DNA of 64,000 nt, taken from contig OY969111.1 of the NCBI GenBank assembly GCA_963697975.1, forward strand, positions 2,046,001-2,110,000, in the 5' to 3' direction. Numbering within the stretch: position 1 is the first letter of the stretch; every line of letters starts with the position of its first letter. Under the pieces are notes generated by a model. The model was not told where the DNA came from and did no database searches. It was given only the letters and a program-made list of their open reading frames with translations. Shown piece by piece: positions 50,161-59,237 of this stretch. The position numbers and the translations under genes were made by a program. The stretch is from QHXM01 sp963697975. Its GTDB lineage: Bacteria; Acidobacteriota; Blastocatellia; Pyrinomonadales; Pyrinomonadaceae.

Positions 50161-52197
50161 ATGCGGGGATTAGAGCTATACATCGGCGAGGTGCTGGACG
50201 AAAAGTACCACCTCGAAAAGCTGCTCGGTCAGGGTGGGATGGGCGCAGTCTATCTGGCAACGCATCTGGGCACAGAGCGCCCCGTCGCGCTCAAGATTAT
50301 TGCGCCTGAGTTCATGCGTAATGATGAGTTCATCGAGCGCTTCAAGCGCGAGGCTAAGGCCGCCGGTCGCTTGCGCCATCCGAACGTGGTTGATGTGACC
50401 GACTTCGGCTTTGCTCTTAGAGGACAGGAGCGCGTCGCCTATCTGGTGATGGAATATCTGGATGGCTGCACGCTGGCGGATGTTCTGGCGGAAGAATCGC
50501 GTCTCTCGCTTGACTGGGTGGTAGACATTCTTGAGCAGGTCTGCTCGGCGGTAGACGAAGCGCACCAGCAAGGCATCGTGCATCGCGACCTCAAGCCTGA
50601 CAACATCTGGCTTGAGCCGAACAGGCGTGGCGGCTACACAATCAAGGTGCTTGATTTCGGCGTCGCCAAGCTGGCCGAAGAGAGTGGACTGGCGGGAAGA
50701 CCTCTTTCACCTGAAATAGACGCGAAGACGAACCCCGACGCCGGAGCAACTGTCGCATCCGATTCATCCTGGCCGTTAGCCAGAACGACTGTCCCGCAAG
50801 CTACCGAACTAAGAGAGGCCGCAACGCTCGTAGATTCTGTGGCGACGACCGGCGATGAAGGGCAGACGCTCCTCTTCGATAACGGGGGCGCGACCTCAGA
50901 GCTTAATCAGCGCGAGCCATCGGCAGCAGAAGCTCAGACCCAATTATTTCAATCAACAGATAACAAGAGCGAAGACAACACGCTCCTGTTCGGTCCCCAG
51001 ACCCAGAGCGCACCGCGCACCGGCAGCACTGGCTCAAAAGGTGTTCTCACACAGGTCGGGTCACTGCTTGGCACGCCGCTCTATATGTCGCCGGAGCAAT
51101 GTCGCGGGGAAGAACTCAACGCCAGCTCGGACATCTACAGTCTGGGCGTCATCACGTATCAAATGCTCACGGGCGAGACTCCTTTCACCGGAGACTTACA
51201 AACGGTGATGCGGCTGCATCAGGAAGCAACACCTCCGCCCATCAGAGAGAAGAATCCCAAAATCCCAAAGAAGGTCGCGCTGTTGGTGGAACGCGCAATG
51301 GCGAAAGACCCGCTAGCGCGACCCACCAGCGCGGCGGGTTATGCGAGCGCTATCCGCGCAAACATGGAAGGCGTCGGATCGCTTCTCAGGCGTTCGTTCG
51401 CCCTCTACAGCGAATACTTCCCGCTCTTCCTGCGAATCTCTTTGCTGGCTCACATACCTGTCATCATCCTTACCCTGATGCTGATCTTCGTTGAAGTAGC
51501 CGAAGCGAAGCACTGGATGCCACGCGCTCTGGAGATTACGCTCACCGTAGCGCTCGCCCTGCTCTCGTTTGTCATTAACTTTCTGGCGAACTCGGCGATT
51601 GCGGGCATCACCGTACTCATCGTCATGCAATTGACCCTCGCGCCACTTAGACCCGTGCAAATACGCTCCGCTTTCGCCAGCTTGAAAAAGCGTTGGCGAG
51701 CTTTCTTCTCTACCAGTATCCGTGTCGGCCTGAGGGTTTTCTTCGGCTTCTTCCTCATCATACCGGGCATCGTGATGATGGTGAGGTATTCGCTGTATGC
51801 GCCCATCGTGTTGCTGGAAGGATTGCAGAAGAAGGCCGCGCTGAAACGTGCGCGTGAACTGGTAAGCCGCTCAAGGCTCACCGTCGTGAAGGTCGTCATC
51901 CTACAGCTTCTCATCCCGATCATCATTACCAGTCTGGTTGCGAGTTTTGCCGGTTTCGGCACTAAGGATAAAAGCAGTCTTGCCCCGAAAATTTACGGGC
52001 ATCTGCTGGGCTTGCTCAACATTCTCATCGTCCCGCTGGTCTCGATCATGGTCGCACTTCTCTATATGAAGCTGCGACAGGTCAGCGGTGAGCAACTCAT
52101 TAATACGCTGGAGCAATTTGAGCAGGACGAAGTGCCACGCAGCAAATGGCAACAGCGGATGCGGATTAGTCTCCATACACGTTCGGGCAAGCATTAA
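50161..52197 (+). CDS. Membrane Ser/Thr protein kinase with activation-segment insertion
   Basis: Start set at ATG 50161 (678 residues); the earlier ATGs at 50005 onward translate the repeat cluster. The Hanks-type kinase core shows GQGGMG (23-28), Lys45, HRDLKPDN (141-148) and DFG (165-167). GTPLYMSPE comes only at about 304-312: an insert of roughly 125 residues, rich in Thr, Ser and Gln, splits the activation segment. It holds the recurring word TLLF/TQLF (QTLLFD, TQLFQS, NTLLFG). After the kinase (about 420 onward) lies a membrane domain with five or six helices resembling GlpQ/YciC-type permease-like domains. It likely transmits a signal by phosphorylation; the insert may carry autophosphorylation sites. 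Confidence 0.9.
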   Translation: MRGLELYIGEVLDEKYHLEKLLGQGGMGAVYLATHLGTERPVALKIIAPEFMRNDEFIERFKREAKAAGRLRHPNVVDVTDFGFALRGQERVAYLVMEYLDGCTLADVLAEESRLSLDWVVDILEQVCSAVDEAHQQGIVHRDLKPDNIWLEPNRRGGYTIKVLDFGVAKLAEESGLAGRPLSPEIDAKTNPDAGATVASDSSWPLARTTVPQATELREAATLVDSVATTGDEGQTLLFDNGGATSELNQREPSAAEAQTQLFQSTDNKSEDNTLLFGPQTQSAPRTGSTGSKGVLTQVGSLLGTPLYMSPEQCRGEELNASSDIYSLGVITYQMLTGETPFTGDLQTVMRLHQEATPPPIREKNPKIPKKVALLVERAMAKDPLARPTSAAGYASAIRANMEGVGSLLRRSFALYSEYFPLFLRISLLAHIPVIILTLMLIFVEVAEAKHWMPRALEITLTVALALLSFVINFLANSAIAGITVLIVMQLTLAPLRPVQIRSAFASLKKRWRAFFSTSIRVGLRVFFGFFLIIPGIVMMVRYSLYAPIVLLEGLQKKAALKRARELVSRSRLTVVKVVILQLLIPIIITSLVASFAGFGTKDKSSLAPKIYGHLLGLLNILIVPLVSIMVALLYMKLRQVSGEQLINTLEQFEQDEVPRSKWQQRMRISLHTRSGKH

Positions 52198-52245
52198 GAG
52201 CGTCCAACGAAATTGGAAACACATGAAAATATTTGAGGTCGAGAG

Positions 52246-52662
52246 ATGAAAGCGACGGCAGCCATTCCCATCGGAGCTTCAGCTTCCAAGTCTGTGGTCG
52301 TGACACGTGAGTTGACTGTGGCTCACTTTCATCCCAACATGCCTGAAGTCTACGGCACACCGCTGATGATCTATTTGATGGAAGTCGTAGCCGCCGACGC
52401 TATCCAGAAATATCTGCCTGAAGGTTGGGTCTCAGTTGGCGTGCTCGTTGAGGTCAAACATCTCGCCCCCACACCCATCGGGCTGACAGTCACAGCCACC
52501 GCCGAAGTAATCTCCATCGAAGACACCACAGTAACTTTCGCGGTCGAGGCGCACGACGGCACGGAGAAGATCGGCGAGGGTCGCCACGCCCGTGCGCCGG
52601 TTCAACTGGAACGATTCGTCCAAAGAGTTAAAGTGAAATCATCCGGGCCGGTGAATAGATAG
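52246..52662 (+). CDS. Hotdog-fold thioesterase, FlK-like
   Basis: 138 residues, the usual length for the family. The hotdog fold is recognisable: VTRELTVAHFHPNMPEVYGT, the central helix PLMIYLMEVVAADAI and the strand SVGVLVEVKHLAPTPIGLTV. A Thr (YGTP), Glu (YLMEVV) and His (VKHLAP) correspond in order to the catalytic Thr/Glu/His triad of fluoroacetyl-CoA thioesterase FlK. Most relatives hydrolyse unidentified acyl-CoAs, so no fluoroacetate role is implied. GAGG lies 6 bp upstream. It begins 48 bp after the kinase and may share its transcript. Confidence 0.85.
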   Translation: MKATAAIPIGASASKSVVVTRELTVAHFHPNMPEVYGTPLMIYLMEVVAADAIQKYLPEGWVSVGVLVEVKHLAPTPIGLTVTATAEVISIEDTTVTFAVEAHDGTEKIGEGRHARAPVQLERFVQRVKVKSSGPVNR

Positions 52663-52777
52663 CAAGAGCCGCTTTTGTCGCCCCTCTCGTTATTTATGGA
52701 AGAAAATGCTGACTCCCTCCGTCTAATTCATGAACTCCAATTTGCCCCGAAACCGGGTCATTCTCCGAAGGTTGTTT

Positions 52778-53941
52778 ATGAACAAACTAACTCTTGCTTT
52801 GGCTATCTGTGCGCTGACGATTCTCACTCCGAACTGTAACGCGCATCCTCAGCGCGACGCTCCGTCTCAACAATCGCTCTTCAAGCCTGCCCCCGGCTTC
52901 CCGCTCAACATTGGAAGCCGCCCTAATGACATAACCGTTGGAGATTGGAACAAAGATGGGAAGCTGGACATTGCAACATGCACTGACGCCAACACGGTCG
53001 TCATCTTGTTAGGCAATGGTCGCAATGGTTTCACGCCTGCGCCAGGTTCGCCAATTAACGTCGCAGCACACATCATCGCGGCTGGCGATGTCAATCATGA
53101 CAGGAACATGGACCTCGCCCTCACTCATCATGACAGCTTTGGCGTGGTGGTTTTATTAGGCACGGGTGACGGTAGATTCGTGGCTGCTCCCGGCTCGCCT
53201 TTCATCGCTCATCAGGGAACAAAGGCGCACAATCATGGCCTCGCCCTCAATGACCTAAACTCAGATGGAAACTTAGACATCACCACGTCTAATCAGGATG
53301 ACAACAGTGTCTCAGTCCTGTTAGGCAATGGAAGAGGCAGTTTTGCTCCGGCGGCGGGTTCACCCTTTGTCGTTGGACGTGCGCCATATCCTCATGCCAT
53401 AGGTGATGTGAACAAGGATGGCAATCTCGATATTGTGACGCCCAACGTAGGCAGCAATAACGTGACGGTCCTGTTAGGCAATGGCAAAGGCGGCTTCACA
53501 GCCGCAGCCGGTTCACCGTATGCAGTCGAAAGCCGCCCATACTATGTGGCCATCGGAGACGTCAGCGGTGACGGCAAGCCGGATATTATTACCACCCATG
53601 ACGACATTAGCCTGATGACGACCTTGCTCGGTGATGGACGTGGAGGGTTCAACCTTGCGCCCGGCTCGCCGTTTGATCTGGGGCGTCGCGCCTTCAAACT
53701 GGTGGCTTTCGATGTCAACCGGGACGCCCGCGCGGATTTGATAATCGGAACTGAGGCCAGCGATTCTGTGACCGTGTTGTTGAGTAATGCTCCCGGTGGT
53801 TATACCCCTGCGGCGGGTTCTCCATACACGGCTGGAAGGAATCCGAGAGCAGCGATTGGCGATGTGAACGGTGACGGCAAGCCCGACATCATTACGGCCA
53901 ATAATGGGTCTGGTGATATCACCGTTTTATCAGGTAACTGA
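52778..53941 (+). CDS. Secreted FG-GAP/VCBS repeat protein
   Basis: Start at ATG 52778, which precedes a signal peptide (LTLALAICALTILTPNCNA); the earlier in-frame ATG at 52730 adds a basic leader. The product has 387 residues. Six or seven repeats of about 50 residues have the form GDVNxDGxxDIxT followed by VLLGNGRGxFxPAxGSPF. Each contains an Asp-rich loop (DWNKDGKLD, DLNSDGNLD, DVNKDGNLD, DVSGDGKPD, DVNGDGKPD) expected to bind Ca2+. Together they should form a seven-bladed beta-propeller on the cell surface. Binding partner unknown. Confidence 0.9.
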   Translation: MNKLTLALAICALTILTPNCNAHPQRDAPSQQSLFKPAPGFPLNIGSRPNDITVGDWNKDGKLDIATCTDANTVVILLGNGRNGFTPAPGSPINVAAHIIAAGDVNHDRNMDLALTHHDSFGVVVLLGTGDGRFVAAPGSPFIAHQGTKAHNHGLALNDLNSDGNLDITTSNQDDNSVSVLLGNGRGSFAPAAGSPFVVGRAPYPHAIGDVNKDGNLDIVTPNVGSNNVTVLLGNGKGGFTAAAGSPYAVESRPYYVAIGDVSGDGKPDIITTHDDISLMTTLLGDGRGGFNLAPGSPFDLGRRAFKLVAFDVNRDARADLIIGTEASDSVTVLLSNAPGGYTPAAGSPYTAGRNPRAAIGDVNGDGKPDIITANNGSGDITVLSGN

Positions 53942-54071
53942 GTAAGTCCTTGAATATCTCTCAGCGGATGATTGTGTCAGTTCAATTGAGATTCCTTTCA
54001 TCTCCGGTCCGGGCTGGCTCTTAGGCGGCAGCCGCAAGAGCAAACTTCTCTACGAAGCCAAATAAACAAAG

Positions 54072-54101
54072 AAATGCCGCGACAACAAGATCGCGGCATT
54101 T
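54072..54101. terminator. Terminator between convergent genes
   Basis: AAATGCCGCGA (54072-54082) and TCGCGGCATTT (54091-54101) are perfectly complementary with an 8-nt loop. On the minus strand the stem is followed by CTTTGTTTATTT, so it best serves the leftward Gly/Arg-rich protein gene, and may also stop the FG-GAP transcript. Confidence 0.8.
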
Positions 54102-54129
54102 ACAGGTTGATTAGTTACTCGAAGCTGGC

Positions 54130-54681
54130 TCAAGGTCTGCCAAAGATTCCACCAAGAATGCTGCCGACGCCATTGTTGCTTCTTCTGTAGCCCCCGTTGC
54201 CGGAATACTGACGATAGCCTTCGTCATAGCCACGCACGAAGCCGTTGAGATAAGCCTGCGAGGAGGCGTTCTTGTAGTAGCGCGACCTCTGCGGGCTATA
54301 GCTTTGCCCACGCTGACCATCGCTGGCGCCGGTGTTCAAGCCTTGCTGGTAACCCCGGTTCAGCTCAATCTGGTTGGTGTTGTTGTAGCCACCATAGCCG
54401 CCGTTATTGCCATAGCGACCATTGTTGCCATAGCTACCGTTGTTGCCGTAACCGTAATTGTCATTACGATCATAACGGTCATTACGACGTTCACGGCGAT
54501 AGCGGCGATTTCGTTCTCGATTCCGACGCGAATCTCCATCACGATCACGACGGTATTGACCATCCTGACCATAATAGGGCGACTGCGCCTGAGCCGTGGA
54601 ACTTGTCGCTATAAATACGCCGAACGCCATAAACAGCGTCAAGATAGCCCCGCCAATTACTCTACCCATATTTTTTTTCAT
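54130..54681 (-). CDS. Secreted low-complexity Gly/Asn/Tyr/Arg-rich protein
   Basis: 183 residues. The signal peptide (ILTLFMAFGVFIATSSTAQA) is followed by a very basic Arg/Asp-rich tract (about 43-72), then a repeat of YGNNG units (about 75-100). A folded-looking helical end of about 80 residues follows (ELNRGYQQGLNTGASDGQRG and YLNGFVRGYDEGYRQYSG), in which the word GYxxG recurs. It ends with a glycine stretch (GVGSILGGIFGRP). The C-terminal unit is like short repeats of secreted acidobacterial proteins. Function unknown; RNA-like or polysaccharide binding by the basic tract is only conceivable. GGGAGGG precedes the ATG by 14 bp. Confidence 0.78.
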   Translation of the reverse strand: MKKNMGRVIGGAILTLFMAFGVFIATSSTAQAQSPYYGQDGQYRRDRDGDSRRNRERNRRYRRERRNDRYDRNDNYGYGNNGSYGNNGRYGNNGGYGGYNNTNQIELNRGYQQGLNTGASDGQRGQSYSPQRSRYYKNASSQAYLNGFVRGYDEGYRQYSGNGGYRRSNNGVGSILGGIFGRP

Positions 54682-54845
54682 ATTTGTACTTAAACCCTCC
54701 CCTTCCTAGTGAAGGCACAGCAATCTTTATGCCGTTTCATAAAAAACGAGGATTCATTGATTTTTGCCGGTGGGATAACCTATGACGTGTAAGCCCTGTC
54801 ACCTTTTAGTGCAGTGATGGAGCAGATTGTTTGCCGCAAAGAGAA

Positions 54846-54865
54846 AATCCGCCACGTGGCGGATT
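54846..54865. terminator. Palindromic hairpin after the NGG-repeat gene
   Basis: AATCCGCCACGTGGCGGATT is a perfect 20-bp palindrome. On the minus strand it is followed by TTCTCTTTG and lies 57 bp beyond the stop of the leftward gene. Probable terminator. Confidence 0.6.
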
Positions 54866-54922
54866 CTCTGTTTGAGCAAATTGCTGGGAATAGTTTCGCC
54901 CGGTTGAAGGCTTCAGCTATTC

Positions 54923-55756
54923 CTATCTGGACTCGCGACGCTTGATGGAGACTCCGCCGTTGGTCGTATGGATACGCAGGTTTGTGCCGCCCGAACCAAG
55001 ATTCAGCGAGAGCTGTCTTGTCCCGCGCGCGACTTCGGCGATGGAAGGGCTGACGGAAAAACCGCCATTGACCGTTCCCGTATCCAGATGCGCCGAGTAA
55101 TTATCCGGGACAGAGACGGACAATCCGCCGTTGGTCGTCTTCACGTTGAGTCCTTCGCCATCCCACGCGCCGCCGGTCAACTCAACTGACAGGCCGCCAT
55201 TGACAGTTTCACCTTTGACATTGCCGCCAAGCTGCTTCAACGAGACGCCGCCGTTCGTCGCGTCGAATTCGATTTGACCGCGAACGCCTGAGACGCTGAT
55301 ACCGCCGTTATGAGTCCGCAGCGAAAGATTTGATTGGCGCGGCACGAATATTTCGTAGCCGACATCCCAATGTGCCCTGTTCATCTGCTCCGGGCCTTCG
55401 GCACGAATCTGCCCGCCCGCCGTCGAGACTCGAATCTGAGAGGCCAGGTTGTCGGCTTCCGCCTGAGTAGCAGCCTGCGTCTGGATGCGATAGCGCACGA
55501 GAATGTCATTACGCTCCCAGCCTTTGACGGAGATTCCGCCGTTCTGCATTCCGTCAACGTTGAGCGTGCCGCCGGTCGCGGGAAGTGTTTGCTCTTTCAC
55601 CTCGCAATGTCGCGCGCGCGAGTCGTTATCGTAGTTGTCCTGATCGCGGCAAGCGAGCGAGTAGCGCGAATTGTCTGCCTGAGCGAAACCCGCCGAGGCA
55701 GCGAGGCAGAGCGCCGCGCAAGCTAGTGCCGTGTGTGTCAATGCTTTTCTAATCAT
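54923..55756 (-). CDS. Secreted DUF4097-like beta-repeat protein with NGG motifs
   Basis: Start at ATG 55756 (AGGAG about 12 bp upstream), giving 277 residues; a signal peptide (TALACAALCLAASAGFAQ) follows. The remainder is a beta-helix-like repeat array. The word N-G-G-[ILVF]-S-[VIL] occurs seven times (NGGISVKG, NGGISVSG, NGGVSLKQ, NGGLSVEL, NGGLSVSV, NGGFSVSP, NGGVSIKR), each closing one strand turn. This is the DUF4097/putative adhesin-type fold found in many bacteria, often near anti-sigma or envelope-stress genes. Its function is not established. It diverges from the methyltransferase region on its right. Confidence 0.85.
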   Translation of the reverse strand: MIRKALTHTALACAALCLAASAGFAQADNSRYSLACRDQDNYDNDSRARHCEVKEQTLPATGGTLNVDGMQNGGISVKGWERNDILVRYRIQTQAATQAEADNLASQIRVSTAGGQIRAEGPEQMNRAHWDVGYEIFVPRQSNLSLRTHNGGISVSGVRGQIEFDATNGGVSLKQLGGNVKGETVNGGLSVELTGGAWDGEGLNVKTTNGGLSVSVPDNYSAHLDTGTVNGGFSVSPSIAEVARGTRQLSLNLGSGGTNLRIHTTNGGVSIKRRESR

Positions 55757-55884
55757 CACAATTTTCTCCTCAAGCGTAGAGTCGCCGGTCGTAGGCAAAG
55801 CCCGGAATTTTCGCCATTCACTATGACAAACACCGCGCGCGCTCTTTTTGTGGCAGAAAATTTTGACAACTTACCGCCTGAGGG

Positions 55885-56502
55885 CTATTTTTTCCGCACG
55901 CACCACGTGGACATCGAACGCATATTCTGCACAACTACAGTTTTGAGCGGCTCAAGCCACGCACCATCAAGAGATTCCGTAGCTGTCAGCGACATCTCTT
56001 CATCAACGAGGAAGCGGTCGCTCCCGTCAGGCAGATGATAACGTCTTCCTTCAAGATGCTCGATTTTCCCCTCTATTCCGATACTGGAGGCTAAACGGGC
56101 AAAGAAGATTCCGCCCGGCTTCAGCACTCTCCACATCTCGCTGACCATGCTCTGCCAGTGTTCTTCATCTCGCGCAAAGTGCAGCACGGCGCTGCTGATA
56201 ACCACGTCGAAGCTGGCATCAGGAAATGTCATCTTTTCGACCGGCTCTACACGAAAATTATCCGTCGGCAGGCGAGGAGCGAGTGCGGAGGCCAGCGAAC
56301 GAACATGATTGATGGCCTCTCTCGATTGGTCAACGCCGCAGACATCGTAGCCGTCTCTCAGGAAATAGATGAGATTGCGGCCTCCGCCGCAACCGGCGTC
56401 GAGCACCCTCATCTGAGGATTGAAGCGCCCCTTCAACAGTTGATCGAACAGGTAGATGTCTATCTGGCCGAACCACTCTTGCAGGTTTATATGCGAGTTC
56501 AT
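55885..56502 (-). CDS. Class I SAM-dependent methyltransferase
   Basis: 205 residues. The SAM-binding motif I is VLDAGCGGGRNLIYF (about 33-47), motif II includes VCGVDQSREAI, and the post-motif ASFDVVISSAVLHFARDEEH is typical of the Methyltransf_11/25 group. The C-terminal segment (VLKPGGIFFARLAS) carries the usual strand. The substrate cannot be told. No signal peptide. It stands alone; the upstream acyltransferase gene ends 50 bp away, so co-transcription is possible. Confidence 0.92.
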   Translation of the reverse strand: MNSHINLQEWFGQIDIYLFDQLLKGRFNPQMRVLDAGCGGGRNLIYFLRDGYDVCGVDQSREAINHVRSLASALAPRLPTDNFRVEPVEKMTFPDASFDVVISSAVLHFARDEEHWQSMVSEMWRVLKPGGIFFARLASSIGIEGKIEHLEGRRYHLPDGSDRFLVDEEMSLTATESLDGAWLEPLKTVVVQNMRSMSTWCVRKK

Positions 56503-56554
56503 GGCAACAGGAAATTGAATGATGTCTCTGGAACTTCAGAGTGCCTTGAAAAAG

Positions 56555-57556
56555 TTAAAGCGCTTCGGGGCGCAAAGAGATGTCTGGCCCGGAGCGCGAG
56601 CTATCATCAGCAGCAGAGTGTGTGCCTGTATAAGCGCAAGATTCTGCCGGGGTCGGAATCGACAAGTATGAATAAGCGTTTTGCGGGTGCGTCATCACCA
56701 TCTGTTCCAGGCGACGGGCGTAAGGCTCAAGCATCTGGATTGCGCGCTCCGATTCTGTACCCGCGTACTCGCCGGGGTGAATCGGCGGAGTGCAGATGAT
56801 GCTATGTCTTCCGTCCGCTTGACGTAGAGAGAAGACGGGGATGAGCGGGGACGAAGTTCTCACGGCTAAAACAGCGCCCCCGATGGAGAAGGAAGCTTTC
56901 GTCCCGAGGAAGGGCAGTTCAAGCATCTTCCCCAGACCGGGAACGCCGAGCAGCCCAACATCACCCATCAATCCGATGATACTGTTGTTCGCCAAAGCCT
57001 GACGCGCCTGTCGCAGAAACCGCATTCTTGATGTCATATCAAGGCTCGGATCATGAGGCCAACCCAAAGGATAAGTGAGCGTGGGGGCAATTCCCCTTCG
57101 CTCCAATTCATGCAGAAGGAAGAGCCAGGGACCGAAATGGTTGACCAGCAAGATAACCCCGCCACCATCACTCAAGCAGCGACGAATGTGTTCCTCGCCA
57201 ATCATCTCATGCCTGATTGAACTCTTTCTCCAAAAGGGATGGTCAATAGGTAGAGACCATCGCTGAAGATTCTGGCAGAGTTGCAAGGCATACGACCTAT
57301 GCTTGAGAGTGTGCGGCGGAATATTCAAGTGCTCGGCTAATAGAATCCGGCTGCGGGCACGCAGTTCCCTCGCCAGAAAATACTCGATTGAGCCGTGCAA
57401 CGAAAGGTAAACGTCCAGCGCTTTCGGCGGAAGAGCTTTGGCGGCTACCTGCCGCGACAAAGAGATCGAACGATAGACAAGTTTTCTAAGAATGGCAGCC
57501 CCCCTTGTAACCCCTGACACCTGAAATCCGAGAATCAACCGGGATGTGCTAATCAT
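56555..57556 (-). CDS. LpxL-like acyltransferase
   Basis: Start at ATG 57556, which overlaps the end of the upstream gene by 8 bp; an earlier start at 57586 is open too. The product has 333 residues. It resembles the lipid A late acyltransferase / LPLAT group: the conserved catalytic His is in LLVNHFGPWLFLLHELER (about 135-152), with Gly-rich FLGTKASFSIGGAVLAVRT and SPLIPVFSLRQ downstream, matching the donor-acyl pocket region. Family enzymes attach fatty acids to lipid A or other polar lipids at the inner membrane. No transmembrane anchor is obvious. The overlap with the small upstream gene implies coupled translation. Confidence 0.78.
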   Translation of the reverse strand: MISTSRLILGFQVSGVTRGAAILRKLVYRSISLSRQVAAKALPPKALDVYLSLHGSIEYFLARELRARSRILLAEHLNIPPHTLKHRSYALQLCQNLQRWSLPIDHPFWRKSSIRHEMIGEEHIRRCLSDGGGVILLVNHFGPWLFLLHELERRGIAPTLTYPLGWPHDPSLDMTSRMRFLRQARQALANNSIIGLMGDVGLLGVPGLGKMLELPFLGTKASFSIGGAVLAVRTSSPLIPVFSLRQADGRHSIICTPPIHPGEYAGTESERAIQMLEPYARRLEQMVMTHPQNAYSYLSIPTPAESCAYTGTHSAADDSSRSGPDISLRPEAL

Positions 57557-57866
57557 CTGAGATGGGCTTACCGCCCGCCGATTCATCTACGAACTGGGAG
57601 GCGCGCTTCTTGCCGAGATAGTCTTCGACCATCTTTTTTGTCTCAGGGCTGAAGAGGGCGTAGACACGCGGGAGACGTTCGCGCAACTCTATGAGGCGCT
57701 CAGTTCCGGGACGGTACTCGAAAGATTCGGCGAGTTGGACGGCCTCATATCGCTCGACGGATTGGCGTGGGCGTTCGCCGAGTCGCGCATAAGCCTGCGG
57801 ATTGCGTTCGCGCAAATCAATGAGATTCTCTAAATGAGTGCTGGCATGTTTCTTTCTTTTTTTCAT
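57549..57866 (-). CDS. Small protein with two tandem helical repeats
   Basis: 105 residues. After a Lys-rich start (KKRKKHASTHLE) two repeats are seen: NLIDLRERNPQAYARLGERP (about 14-33) and RLIELRERLPRVYALFSPET (about 56-75), each followed by a helix (RQSVERYEAVQL and KKMVEDYLGKKR). The shared core is LI-x-LRER-x-P-x-x-YA. No membrane segment or known domain. It overlaps the acyltransferase start by 8 bp (ATGATTAG), so the two are translationally coupled. Function unknown. Confidence 0.72.
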   Translation of the reverse strand: MKKRKKHASTHLENLIDLRERNPQAYARLGERPRQSVERYEAVQLAESFEYRPGTERLIELRERLPRVYALFSPETKKMVEDYLGKKRASQFVDESAGGKPISDD

Positions 57867-57965
57867 TAATGTTCATCCAAACGTAACTGTTTTCTAATAA
57901 GACCGCCGGGGAATAAAGGATCGGCGGCTTTCAATTTCCTGTGGCCTTCCTTCTGTCGCATCTCT

Positions 57966-59237
57966 TTAGGTCGGTGGAGCGGCGCTCTCATGACAGATTG
58001 ACCGGACGCCTTCGACGAGTCGCCAAATCTCCTCTGAGGTCGTGTAGATGGCGCAGCCCGCGCGCACCAATCCTTCGCCGGAAAGCCCCAATCGTTCGAT
58101 CACAGTGCTGGCGTAGAAGTCGCCGTGCGAGACGAACACGCCGAGCGCTGCCAGCCGTCTTGCTACCTCCGAAGAAGCCACTCCATTGATGGTAAACGAG
58201 ACGGTCGGCGTGCGGGGCTGTCCGGGCGGCGGGCCATAGAGGCGCACGCCTTCGATTGTAGAGAGCAGCCCCCACAAGGTTTTGGCGAGCCTCGCTCCCC
58301 GCGCATGAAGCTCATCAAACATCAAGCCGAGACGCTGGCGTCTCGTCTCCCCGAAACTACTTAAAGACGCGAGGAAGTCTACGGCTGCGGCTGCTCCCAC
58401 AATCCCTTCGTGATTGAGCGTTCCTGTTTCGGCCTTCTCCGGCGCGTGGTCATCAGCGGGACGCAGCTTGGGGAAATCAATCGCTTCGAGCAGGTCACGT
58501 TTGGCGAACAGGATGCCGACGTGCGGCCCATTGAATTTGTAGGCAGAGCAAGCGAGGAAGTCGCAATCGAGAGAGCGCACATCAATCAGCGCGTGCGGGG
58601 CGTAGTGAACCGCGTCTATAAAAACCAGCGCGCCTGCCTCGTGGGCCAGCTTTGCGGCACTGCTGACATCGTTAATCGTCCCCAGCGCGTTTGAAGCCGC
58701 GCCGAGCGCGACCAGCTTCGTTCTATCATTCAGCAACGCCTTGAACTCTTCCCAATCAAGCTGCCCCGTCTCCGGTATCATCTTCACCGTGCGTAGATGA
58801 AGGTCGCGCTCGCGTGCCAGTTCTCGCCAGGGGTCTATGTTCGCGTGATGGTCTAGTTCGGTGACGACGATCTCGTCGCCTGAAGATAATGCGCGACCGA
58901 GCGCCCTTGAGAGATGAAAGGTGAGCGTCGTCATGTTTGCGCCGAAGACTATCTCTTCGGGAGACGCGTGGAAAAAGTCTGCAAAAGTCTGGCGGGCAGC
59001 ATCGAGTGCACGGTCTGTTTCAGCGCTTGTCGGGTACTCCCAGTGAGTGTTAGCGTTATGGTGGTAGAGGTAATCAACCATCGCGTCGGCGACCGCACGC
59101 GGCACCTGAGTTCCGCCCGGCCCGTCGAAGTAGGCGACCGCGCGGCCATGATGCAGCCGCTCAAGGGCCGGGAAATGCGCCCTGATTTCAGGAGTGGTGG
59201 CAATTTCTGTCGCGTACTGACGCTTAAGTTTAATCAC
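57966..59237 (-). CDS. Cysteine-desulfurase-like PLP enzyme (class V aminotransferase fold)
   Basis: 423 residues. The start is a GTG at 59237, directly before the conserved region; no ATG is available near it. The PLP Lys is in CSAYKFNGPHVGILF (about 228), preceded by the His/Asp motif IDAVHYAPH. Upstream, VTELDHHANIDPW contacts the cofactor. FDGPGGTQVP near the start and the closing LGVFVSHGDFYAS match the cysteine-desulfurase-like subgroup rather than IscS itself. An active-site Cys loop typical of SufS/IscS could not be found. No Fe-S genes are nearby, so desulfurase activity is not assured. Confidence 0.85.
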   Translation of the reverse strand: MIKLKRQYATEIATTPEIRAHFPALERLHHGRAVAYFDGPGGTQVPRAVADAMVDYLYHHNANTHWEYPTSAETDRALDAARQTFADFFHASPEEIVFGANMTTLTFHLSRALGRALSSGDEIVVTELDHHANIDPWRELARERDLHLRTVKMIPETGQLDWEEFKALLNDRTKLVALGAASNALGTINDVSSAAKLAHEAGALVFIDAVHYAPHALIDVRSLDCDFLACSAYKFNGPHVGILFAKRDLLEAIDFPKLRPADDHAPEKAETGTLNHEGIVGAAAAVDFLASLSSFGETRRQRLGLMFDELHARGARLAKTLWGLLSTIEGVRLYGPPPGQPRTPTVSFTINGVASSEVARRLAALGVFVSHGDFYASTVIERLGLSGEGLVRAGCAIYTTSEEIWRLVEGVRSICHESAAPPT

